Shown one piece after another: positions 1 to 5,851 of a stretch of 10,368 bases of DNA. The notes under the pieces were generated by a model. The model was not told the DNA's origin, did no database searches, and was given only the letters and a program-made list of their open reading frames with translations. Numbering within the stretch: position 1 is the first letter of the stretch; every line of letters starts with the position of its first letter. The DNA is from Clostridia bacterium. Its GTDB lineage: Bacteria > Bacillota > Clostridia > Oscillospirales > QAMX01. Location: the NCBI GenBank assembly GCA_017556885.1, contig JAFYLV010000020.1, forward strand, positions 1 to 10,368, written 5' to 3'. The translations under genes and the position numbers were made by a program.

Positions 1-87
1 CTCGGGTGTAGGCTCCGGGGTAGTCTCCGGAGTGGTCTCCGGGGTAGGTTCCGGCGTAGGCTCGGGTGTGGGCTCCGGGGTAGGCTC
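1..87 (-). repeat. 12-bp tandem repeat encoding Pro-Thr-Pro-Glu units
   Basis: About seven imperfect copies of a 12-base unit (plus strand like ctccggggtagg, with gtctcc and ttccgg variants) run to the left edge. Read on the minus strand they encode PTPE or TTPE. The period is a multiple of three, so copy-number change would alter stalk length without shifting the frame. The array continues outside the window. Confidence 0.9.
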
Positions 88-1272
88 AACCTCGATCTCG
101 GTATATGCATTGGTGAAAACAACTGCCAGATCGCCGGAAAGCTCAAAGTTCTCGCTTCGGCCACCGTCCGTGTTCTTTCCGTCGGCACCGACGATCGCAG
201 AGGTTACCAGGGTATAACCCTCGATGGCGGGAGTTCCTTCTTCAACTACGAAGTAGGTCTTTCCCTCTTCCAAAGCCGTGGTTCCGATGGCGGTGCTTCC
301 GCCGGCAGGAACGGTAACATGGATGGTATCGATACGGGCATTTCCTTCAAAGATGCCAAAGGTAAAGCTCTTGGCCTGCGCAAGCCGGATGCCGCTGACG
401 TTCTTCTGTACGGTCAGGGTGTACTTTTCGGGCTCCTGAACCTCAGGCTCCTCGGGATCAGGGTCGGGGTTGGGTTCGGTAGTCTCCGTCTTTTCAACGG
501 CGCCAAGCTTGAAGTCCATACCGGCGTAAACGAACTCACCGTTTTTCCAGGCGTTGTAATCGCGGCTCTGAAGCAGGGTCTCGCAAATGTTGTCAGAGCT
601 CCAGAAGTTCACGGTACGGGAGAAGGTCATGGGGATAACCACATTCTGTCCGTTGACCTTAAAGTTAACATCCTTATCGAGCGTGATGGTGTAATAAACC
701 GGCTTGTCGGAAGTACCGACGGGGAATGTTCCGTTAAAGCGGCGCTGACCGGCATCGTAAATGGTGGTTCCGGTGATGTTGAAGTCGGTGTAGGCAGCAC
801 CGTCATACGTTGCGGTAACGGAAAGTCTGCCGGACTCGTAGTCCTGCTTGGTAAGTTCGACGTTGCTGGTGTAGGTATCACCATTCAGGATATACTTTGC
901 ACTGAGGGCAATGTGGATATCCAGATGGATGGCGCTGTCGGAATTCTTGACAAGCTCCCACTTCGCCATGGACGGGGTCTTGATCTCGCACCTATTGCTC
1001 TCATGGCTATGTTCATCTTTTCTGCAGTAAAGTCCGCAGAGGAAGCCGTGGGTATGCTCGGATTTTCCGCAAGCATATTCCGCGTCGGTCATTCCAACAA
1101 ACTCCCACTTGGTCAAGGCAGGAATGTCTCCCTCCGGAAGGGTTTCCCGGTTCGCAGTATAGGCAATGCTGCCTACGCTTGCGGGAGCTGCCATTGCCGT
1201 GAGGTTGAACATGCTGATCAGCATGGCCACTACCGTCACAAATGCAAATACTCTGCTTATCTTTTTAGCCAT
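1..1272 (-). CDS. Secreted surface protein (adhesin-like) with Cna-B/SpaA-type domain and PTPE stalk; 3' end outside window
   Basis: The frame is open from an ATG at 1272 to the left edge (424 codons, no stop), so the C-terminus is missing. Seen in order: a signal peptide (residues 1-29, MAKK start, hydrophobic core, likely cut after AMA); a Cys/His-rich part (68-95) with two copies of C-x4-HxH-x3/4-C; a probable beta-rich region (about 105-260); an acidic-proline linker (265-282); a domain at 284-392 starting YTLTVQKNV and ending FTNAY, typical of Cna-B/SpaA-like prealbumin folds of Gram-positive surface proteins; then a Pro-Thr-Pro-Glu tail from about 394. Such tails usually lead to a sortase (LPXTG) signal or membrane anchor, which would lie outside the window. 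The start is supported by AGGAG 8 nt upstream and by the signal peptide. A c-di-GMP riboswitch precedes it. An adhesin or matrix role is inference; the domain architecture is fairly secure. Confidence 0.85.
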   Translation of the reverse strand, partial: MAKKISRVFAFVTVVAMLISMFNLTAMAAPASVGSIAYTANRETLPEGDIPALTKWEFVGMTDAEYACGKSEHTHGFLCGLYCRKDEHSHESNRCEIKTPSMAKWELVKNSDSAIHLDIHIALSAKYILNGDTYTSNVELTKQDYESGRLSVTATYDGAAYTDFNITGTTIYDAGQRRFNGTFPVGTSDKPVYYTITLDKDVNFKVNGQNVVIPMTFSRTVNFWSSDNICETLLQSRDYNAWKNGEFVYAGMDFKLGAVEKTETTEPNPDPDPEEPEVQEPEKYTLTVQKNVSGIRLAQAKSFTFGIFEGNARIDTIHVTVPAGGSTAIGTTALEEGKTYFVVEEGTPAIEGYTLVTSAIVGADGKNTDGGRSENFELSGDLAVVFTNAYTEIEVEPTPEPTPEPTPEPTPETTPETTPEPTPE

Positions 1273-1277
1273 TTTTC

Positions 1278-1301
1278 GTTCTCCTCTCAAAGGTCCGGAG
1301 A
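1278..1301 (-). promoter_or_regulatory. Possible ribosome-site-sequestering hairpin (expression platform)
   Basis: On the minus strand UCUCC (1301 to 1297) is complementary over five bases to GGAGA (1284 to 1280), which contains the ribosome-binding core of the surface-protein gene. The 12-nt loop lies at 1285-1296. UCUCC begins on the last base of the proposed P1 stem of the c-di-GMP aptamer, so ligand-dependent opening or closing of the ribosome site is plausible. No U-tract follows, which argues for translational rather than transcriptional control. The pairing is short, so this is tentative. Confidence 0.4.
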
Positions 1302-1398
1302 TCGAACATCGGCGGCCGGGCCGGCATGGCACATTGTGCTTTAGCCCCCTATGCTTTGCGTCCCGCCCTTTCGGACGGTTTGCCTTGAATTCTTGATT
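1301..1398 (-). promoter_or_regulatory. Cyclic-di-GMP-I (GEMM) riboswitch aptamer
   Basis: Read on the minus strand, the leader of the surface-protein gene carries the GEMM-I core in order: GGCAAACC (1384 to 1377); a P2 stem CCGUCC / GGGCGG closed by a GAAA tetraloop (1378 to 1363); GGACGCAAAGC (1363 to 1353); then a P3 arm containing GGGCUAAAG (about 1347 to 1339), an inner hairpin GCAC/GUGC and CAUG, resembling the tetraloop receptor; and a 3' segment GCCGCCGAUG (1316 to 1307). A P1 stem can form between AUCAAGAAUU (1398 to 1389) and GAUGUUCGAU (1310 to 1301) with two mismatches. This arrangement matches the known class that binds c-di-GMP. It lies wholly between the predicted transcription start (about 1409) and the ATG at 1272. 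Ligand identity is from family knowledge; a GEMM-Ib (cGAMP-preferring) variant cannot be ruled out by eye. Confidence 0.9.
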
Positions 1399-1415
1399 TC
1401 CTATTTTGCAACATA

Positions 1416-1448
1416 ATTATATCTGTCACCGGTTACACGGCGGTTACA
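1416..1448 (-). promoter_or_regulatory. Promoter of the surface-protein gene with 11-bp tandem direct repeat
   Basis: The minus strand has a perfect TATAAT (1421 to 1416). At the expected 17-nt spacing the -35 position reads ACCGCC, unlike TTGACA. Instead two adjacent 11-bp direct repeats occupy 1448-1438 (TGTAACCGCCG) and 1437-1427 (TGTAACCGGTG). Abutting repeats with 11-bp period next to a poor -35 box are the classic layout for activation by an OmpR/PhoB-family response regulator. Transcription would start near 1409, giving a leader of about 137 nt that just includes the riboswitch. The activator is inferred and is not encoded in the window. Confidence 0.7.
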
Positions 1449-1476
1449 TTTCCCGACTTTAACAGAAAATATGTGC

Positions 1477-1516
1477 AAAAAAAGAAACCGACGCGACCCG
1501 AAGGGTCACGCCGGTT
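1477..1516 (-). terminator. Intrinsic terminator of the NusG-II/Gx/MATE/toroid operon
   Basis: On the minus strand a GC-rich 14-position stem (arms 1516-1503 and 1499-1486, two mismatches, three-base loop) begins 6 nt after the TAA of the upstream gene and is followed at once by UCUUUUUUU (1485 to 1477). It separates that operon from the promoter of the surface-protein gene. Confidence 0.92.
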
Positions 1517-1522
1517 GAAGTG

Positions 1523-3460
1523 TTACTTGCAAAGGAAGGGAAGTCGGGTCTCATCAAGTCCATCCGCGCAGAAGATCGGCGCGGGAACGTCCCTTCCATC
1601 CACAGTTGCATACTTGATGTCCTCGGATACCGTTGCCCAGCAAGCCCGGAAGGCACAACCGGGGCGGGCTGCATCCACATAGCGCTCGCGGGAGTTGGTA
1701 TCGAGAAGAGAGGCACGGTCACGCATCTCCCAGGATGCAAGCAGAGCCCGCATCTCCGCGAGTCCGCCGATTTCATCCGAAGAACGGACCTCTGCGATAA
1801 AGCCGTTGCGGATACCGACCGCTTCATTCATTGACAGGGATACCGGCGCACCCCGGTGGTTAACGAAAAGGAACGAAAGGAATCTTGCATCCCGCTCCAC
1901 CACAAGCCCGACACCCTCGCCTGCGCAGTCGACCGCCAGGGGACGGAAACCCATCCACACATTGCCGTCCCGCAGAACAATATCCGAAAGCGCGCCGCGG
2001 TAGAGAACTCCCTCACCGTTGGTATCGATGCGTTCCCCACCGATGTAGACCGCTTCGGGATCGTTGTATATAACGGGCAGCTGGATGGCCAGCGCCATAA
2101 GGGTCACGTCTTTGTCCGCCCAATGCTTGGGCTTATAGAGCACAAGCGCGGAATTTTCCTTCTGCAGGCAAATCTTGCGGCCAACGTCGTAAATATAATG
2201 CTCGTCCAGCCGGGCAGCGGAACCGTTCTTCTCAACAAGATACTTGGTAAACACCGTTCCGATATCTGCCTGCCGGGTAACCTGCGGCTTTTTCCGGTAG
2301 GTGATCTGGAAGGCATTGGTCTGACAACCTGCAGAAAAATCCCGCAGGGCACTGCCAAGGGTATAATCGGGCTGCATATACGTTGTTATGGGATAATTTC
2401 CGCCGGGGAATACAAAATCGGGGTAATTTGCATTTGTATCACTGCGGCAGCGGCACTCTGTGGTTCCGGTGACGGTGAAGGGGAACCTGCGTTCCCGCAG
2501 CGCATCCACCAGATACTCCGGCAGATGGTAATTTCCGGAGATCTGCCAGACGGAGTTGGACTGCAGGTGGAAATTGGAGTTATGCATGATCTCACCCGCT
2601 TCGCCGGAAAGGGAGGTCATTGCCGTATTCATCACGTTCACAGGGACAAACGCATCGCCAAGAGCGACCCAAAGCACATTTCGCGCCGCGTGCTCGTGTC
2701 CCGCGCAGTCCACAGTGTAGGTGCGGCTATGAGGGCCGGAAAGCACAGAAATACCGGGATGGTAATGCAGAATGAGATCTGCCCAGATGCGGGCCTCGCA
2801 GTCCAGCGCAAGGCTGCGCATCTCTTCATCCGCACAAAGCTCCGCGATATCCGCCATGGCATGCAGCGAGATAGAGGTGTAGGTAGGACTGTTATATTCG
2901 CTGATAAATCCGCGGCGGGTAAGCATGTCGCGAAGCTCATAAAGCATCGCCTTACCCTTTGCAAAGGCCGCCGCATCGCCCACAAGGGATCCGCCAACCA
3001 AGGCACAGAAGCAATCCATGGACGGGAAATTATCGTTGATGCCGGTATAGTTTACATCCGGCTGAAGCACCTTTTGCAGGATATCCCGAATACCCTGATA
3101 GATCATTTCAATGACCGTATCGGAGAGCTTTTCCCGGTGACGCAGAAGAATATTGATGGCCGCATGCATATCAAAGGAGCCGTGCACACCGACACCGATA
3201 TATCCTTCGGAAGGATGCGCCATCCGTTCCATGATATGAACCGCACGCTTCGCCGCCTCTTCATTGTCAGAGCCAAGCAATGCGACCGCACCCCACAGGA
3301 TCTCCCGGGAAGGGAGCATTACATCCGCAGGAGACCATATATCGGTCTGCTTCTCTCCAAGCCAGTTTCCCTTTTCATCAAAAAGGGGCAGGATAAGCTC
3401 CGCCCAGGTGTTCCACACCTGCTTTTGGCGGCGTAAGATACCTTCTCTGTCGTGATACAT
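1523..3460 (-). CDS. Uncharacterised protein, probable alpha/alpha-toroid (heparinase-/glycosidase-like) fold, 645 aa
   Basis: I do not recognise a named family. The N-terminal half (about 1-330) reads as repeated amphipathic helices with conserved-looking polar clusters: GVHGSFDMHAA (91-101), GINDNFPSMD (140-149), EYNSPTYTS (188-196) and SGPHSRTY (241-248). The Asn/Tyr/His-rich EYNSPTY and GPHSR stretches resemble active-site loops of (alpha/alpha)-toroid polysaccharide lyases and six-hairpin glycosidases. The C-terminal half (about 340-645) looks beta-rich, as in the beta-sandwich that follows such toroids. There is no signal peptide or membrane segment, so it is probably cytoplasmic and may act on imported oligosaccharide. 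The ATG at 3460 has AAGGAG about 8 nt upstream. It is last in the operon, 23 bp after the MATE gene, and has its own downstream terminator. Fold assignment is moderate; substrate is unknown. Confidence 0.75.
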   Translation of the reverse strand: MYHDREGILRRQKQVWNTWAELILPLFDEKGNWLGEKQTDIWSPADVMLPSREILWGAVALLGSDNEEAAKRAVHIMERMAHPSEGYIGVGVHGSFDMHAAINILLRHREKLSDTVIEMIYQGIRDILQKVLQPDVNYTGINDNFPSMDCFCALVGGSLVGDAAAFAKGKAMLYELRDMLTRRGFISEYNSPTYTSISLHAMADIAELCADEEMRSLALDCEARIWADLILHYHPGISVLSGPHSRTYTVDCAGHEHAARNVLWVALGDAFVPVNVMNTAMTSLSGEAGEIMHNSNFHLQSNSVWQISGNYHLPEYLVDALRERRFPFTVTGTTECRCRSDTNANYPDFVFPGGNYPITTYMQPDYTLGSALRDFSAGCQTNAFQITYRKKPQVTRQADIGTVFTKYLVEKNGSAARLDEHYIYDVGRKICLQKENSALVLYKPKHWADKDVTLMALAIQLPVIYNDPEAVYIGGERIDTNGEGVLYRGALSDIVLRDGNVWMGFRPLAVDCAGEGVGLVVERDARFLSFLFVNHRGAPVSLSMNEAVGIRNGFIAEVRSSDEIGGLAEMRALLASWEMRDRASLLDTNSRERYVDAARPGCAFRACWATVSEDIKYATVDGRDVPAPIFCADGLDETRLPFLCK

Positions 3461-3483
3461 GATGAACTCTCCTTATCTGTAGG

Positions 3484-4887
3484 TCACAGTTTGGTATTCT
3501 GCCAGGCTGTTCCGGAAAAACGTTTGACGTAAAGAATACTGCGCAGGTACATATCCATGGTCATGGCGATCCATGCACCCGCAAGACCGAGCCGCACGAT
3601 ATAACAAAGCACATATGCCGCAACGGTACGGGTGATACCGATACAGACCATAGAAACAAACCCGACGTATTTGGCATCTCCCGCTCCGCGCAGAGATCCC
3701 GCAAAAATGGTGGCCGTCAGCTGTCCCGGGGACATAACGGCAAGAATACGTATGGCAAGCATACCAAAGGCGATGACATCCGCGCTCTCGGAAAACAGGG
3801 AGACGATGGGACGGGCACAGAAGGCAAATATGCTCACCAGCACCACAGCCACAAACAGGGAGATGCGCTGGCAGATATTGCCGTACATTTTGGCAAGATC
3901 GGGACGTTCCCGTCCAAGGCTCTGTCCCACCAGCGCCGAGGCCGCCACGCTCAAGCCCTCACCGAAGGTAAAGGAGATGGCGCAGACGTTCAATCCGATC
4001 TGGTGCGCGGCAAATTCTGCCTCACCCAGAGTCGCGACCATCTTCGCAAAGAGAAAGAAACCCACGCGGATACACAGCTGTTCCAGCATGGCGCTGCCGC
4101 CAACCTTGAAGACGGAGCTGACGGTACGTCCCTCAAAACGGAAGAAGTAGGTAAGCTTTGGATGCAGGAAATTCTTTTTCGGCAGGATGGAGGCAAGGCT
4201 CATACAGAACGCCGCAAGCACACCCAGCAGCGTTGCGAGAGCCGCACCTCGCACACCGAGGGCGGGAAAGCCGAAATTGCCGTGGATAAGCAAATAATTG
4301 AATGTGACGTTGACGATATTCGCCACAAGATTCGTCCGCAGGGTGATCTTGGTATTTCCGGCACCGCGCTGGGCGGCGTTGATACAGTTATAGACCGAAA
4401 GGAAGGGGATGGAGATCATGATAATGCGGAAATAGGCAACGGAATCGGCAATATAGCTCTCCTTTGCGCCGGCAAAGCGCAGGAAGGGTTCGGCAAAAAC
4501 AGCTCCCGCCACCGCAATGAGGGTAGCGGTTACGATAATGATCGTCACCGACATGGAGAGGGCCTTGGCCGCGCCCTCGCGGTCATTCTGTCCGCGGCGG
4601 CGGGCGACAACCGCCGTGACACCCACGTTAAGGGCAAGAAATACGGCAAGCAGGATGAGCTTTGGCTGATTTGTGATGCCAACGGCGCTGATGGCAAGGT
4701 CACCAAGGCCGGAGACCATCAGCGTATCCACAAAGCCCACAAGTGCACCGAGGACCGACTCCATCACGGAGGGCCAGGCAAGGTTTAGGACCGTTCCGTA
4801 CCCTTGTCGGGCAGTGGGGATATCTCCAAGCTTCTGATCCTCCGGCACCATGCAGGCGGGAGAGAATATTTTCTTAAGCAGATTCAT
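3484..4887 (-). CDS. MATE family efflux transporter, 467 aa
   Basis: This is an integral membrane antiporter of the MATE (NorM/DinF-like) family, which exports cationic drugs or metabolites using Na+ or H+ gradients. The length (467 aa) and about twelve hydrophobic segments in two similar halves fit. Recognisable features are the first-helix stretch LAWPSVMESVLGALVGFVDT with GLGDLAISAVGI following, the cytoplasmic VARRRGQ after the third helix, AAQRGAGNTKI in the first half and its counterpart AGSLRGAGDAKY in the second, and FGEGLSVAASALVGQSLG opening the second half. The ATG overlaps the stop of the upstream Gx gene (ATGA, 4887-4884). The only ribosome site is GAGG 13 nt upstream, so translation is probably coupled. 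The substrate cannot be read from sequence; a link to the flavin genes is by operon only. Confidence 0.95.
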   Translation of the reverse strand: MNLLKKIFSPACMVPEDQKLGDIPTARQGYGTVLNLAWPSVMESVLGALVGFVDTLMVSGLGDLAISAVGITNQPKLILLAVFLALNVGVTAVVARRRGQNDREGAAKALSMSVTIIIVTATLIAVAGAVFAEPFLRFAGAKESYIADSVAYFRIIMISIPFLSVYNCINAAQRGAGNTKITLRTNLVANIVNVTFNYLLIHGNFGFPALGVRGAALATLLGVLAAFCMSLASILPKKNFLHPKLTYFFRFEGRTVSSVFKVGGSAMLEQLCIRVGFFLFAKMVATLGEAEFAAHQIGLNVCAISFTFGEGLSVAASALVGQSLGRERPDLAKMYGNICQRISLFVAVVLVSIFAFCARPIVSLFSESADVIAFGMLAIRILAVMSPGQLTATIFAGSLRGAGDAKYVGFVSMVCIGITRTVAAYVLCYIVRLGLAGAWIAMTMDMYLRSILYVKRFSGTAWQNTKL

Positions 4888-5405
4888 TTGGGTTTTTTGA
4901 CCTCATTTCGCGAATTGGGCAGCGCCCGGATGGCGCCTGCGGCGCAAAAGCCGGTGAGAACGCCGCAAAGCGTACCGGAGACGAGCAGCGCAGGCGCATA
5001 GGCAAACACGGCAAGGCTTTCCGTAACGGCGGCTGCACACACAAGTTGTGTGAGATTGTGCACAACGCCGCCCGCCGCGCTTACCCCCACGGGGGAAAGA
5101 CGGGGCAGCCGGTAGAGAAGTGCCATACAAATCACCGCGCAGATCCCGCCGGCAAGACCGTAAAGCATGGAAGCCACCGAACCAAAAAGCAGATTTGCCA
5201 GCACCACCCGCAGTACGTTGACCGCGAGTGCTCCCGGAAGTCCGCTGCGGTACAGCAGCAGCAGCGCGACAACGTTGGCAAGTCCAAGCTTGATGCCAGG
5301 TATCCCCGGCGAAGGCAGATGATGTTCCACAAAGCTAAGCACCAATGCCAGCGCAAGCATTACGCCCAAAAACGCCGTGCGGCGAATGTTGATCTTTTCA
5401 TTCAT
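4884..5405 (-). CDS. Gx transporter family protein (HepI / heptaprenyl diphosphate synthase component I family, EetB-like), 173 aa
   Basis: A small polytopic membrane protein with about five hydrophobic helices. The family signature is clear: FLGVMLALALVLSFVE (12-27), PGIPGIKLGLANVVALLLLY (33-52), LRVVLANLLFGS (65-76) and GVSAAGGVVHNLTQLV (107-122). The family name comes from an old annotation as a heptaprenyl diphosphate synthase component, but members look like substrate-binding membrane components of transporters. They recur next to NusG-II proteins and ApbE in flavin-based electron-transfer loci, as seen here. The start is set at 5405: the reading frame extends further upstream, but MNEKIN has GGGAGGTG 7 nt before it (5420-5413), overlaps the upstream stop as ATGA, and the extra N-terminal codons overlap the preceding gene and look non-protein-like. 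Molecular function is unproven. Confidence 0.9.
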   Translation of the reverse strand: MNEKINIRRTAFLGVMLALALVLSFVEHHLPSPGIPGIKLGLANVVALLLLYRSGLPGALAVNVLRVVLANLLFGSVASMLYGLAGGICAVICMALLYRLPRLSPVGVSAAGGVVHNLTQLVCAAAVTESLAVFAYAPALLVSGTLCGVLTGFCAAGAIRALPNSRNEVKKPK

Positions 5406-5755
5406 CCGCCGACACCTCCCGTCATTGCATCGGGGCCGTCCTCCGGCTTTCCGTCGATGCGCAGGACCAGACGGTTGGGAAGACAGACGATACTCTCCCC
5501 TGCCCGGGAGATTTTCCTTGCAGACAGGCAATCTCCACCGGGACAATCGGCCGCCTTCATGTACACAGCACCGTCGGAAATAACTACGGTATTACCGCCA
5601 ACGGTAAGCTCCAAGTCCTGCGAGAGCGGGTATGTACCTACCGCTCCGCCATCGGAGATGACCGTAAGGCTCGCTCCGGGCGTCGCAGGCAGAAACAGAA
5701 GCAGAAGTCCAAGCACGAGCGCCGCAACTATAATGATCAGATCGCCCCGTTTCAT
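5402..5755 (-). CDS. NusG domain II-containing membrane-anchored protein (EetA-like), 117 aa
   Basis: An N-terminal membrane anchor (residues 5-22, after MKRGD) is followed by a small extracytoplasmic domain. The domain has the NusG-II signature: a CPGGDC pair (C71, C76), then ISRAGESIVCLPNRLVLRI with C91 in the invariant CLPN/H turn. The three cysteines could form a redox or disulfide site. These proteins are not transcription factors despite the name; they occur with Gx transporters and ApbE in flavinylation and extracellular electron-transfer loci. The start at 5755 is chosen over an upstream in-frame ATG because GGAGGAG lies about 5 nt before it and the anchor then begins at the N-terminus. 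It is the first gene of a four-gene operon, divergent from apbE, and overlaps the Gx gene by four bases. Confidence 0.88.
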   Translation of the reverse strand: MKRGDLIIIVAALVLGLLLLFLPATPGASLTVISDGGAVGTYPLSQDLELTVGGNTVVISDGAVYMKAADCPGGDCLSARKISRAGESIVCLPNRLVLRIDGKPEDGPDAMTGGVGG

Positions 5756-5773
5756 GCGCTCTCCTCCTTCCCG

Positions 5774-5785
5774 GTGCACTTGCAC
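5774..5785. promoter_or_regulatory. Possible operator: GTGCA-ct-TGCAC inverted repeat
   Basis: A perfect five-base inverted repeat separated by two bases overlaps the -35 box of the apbE promoter and lies in the leader of the divergent operon. Its position would let one repressor affect both transcripts. No regulator is encoded nearby, and such a short palindrome can arise by chance. Confidence 0.3.
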
Positions 5786-5808
5786 AAAGCCGGCTTGTTT
5801 AGTATAAT
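5780..5808 (+). promoter_or_regulatory. Sigma-A-type promoter of apbE
   Basis: TTGCAC (5780-5785) and a perfect TATAAT (5803-5808) are separated by 17 bases, the optimum. It faces apbE, whose ATG is at 5852. Confidence 0.8.
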
Positions 5809-5830
5809 AAGAATCGAACTTTAAGAATTC
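5799..5830 (-). promoter_or_regulatory. Tentative promoter of the NusG-II operon, overlapping the apbE -10
   Basis: The opposite strand of the apbE -10 reads TTATTATACT, giving a good -10 (TATACT, 5806 to 5801), but the matching -35 (AATTCT, 5829 to 5824) is weak. The four-gene operon must start somewhere between the divergent ATGs, so a shared or back-to-back -10 is the best candidate. A weak -35 suggests activation or low basal expression. Confidence 0.4.
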
Positions 5831-5851
5831 ACGGAGGCTTTCGGTTCCGGA

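Noticed and set aside
319..1344. Plus-strand open frame of 341 codons
   Set aside because: It is antisense to the surface-protein gene, covers the riboswitch, and its translation shows no domain or good ribosome site; the minus-strand frame has a signal peptide, Cna-B-like domain and AGGAG.
1856..3436. Plus-strand open frame of 526 codons
   Set aside because: It is a mirror of the 645-codon minus-strand gene, caused by GC-rich codon bias. The product is a low-complexity mix of G/R/H/I with no domain, and the minus-strand gene has the ribosome site, operon spacing and terminator.
4003..4788. Plus-strand open frame of 261 codons opposite the MATE gene
   Set aside because: It lies wholly antisense to an unmistakable twelve-helix transporter and has a charged, Gly/His-rich composition with no domain.
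5406..5546. N-terminal extension of the Gx protein by 47 codons
   Set aside because: It overlaps the NusG-II gene, encodes a basic Pro/Arg-rich stretch unlike the family, and a better ribosome site and ATGA overlap mark the start at 5405.
5046..5807. Plus-strand open frame of 253 codons opposite the Gx and NusG-II genes
   Set aside because: The translation is basic and low in structure, and it runs across two family-matched minus-strand genes and the divergent promoter region.
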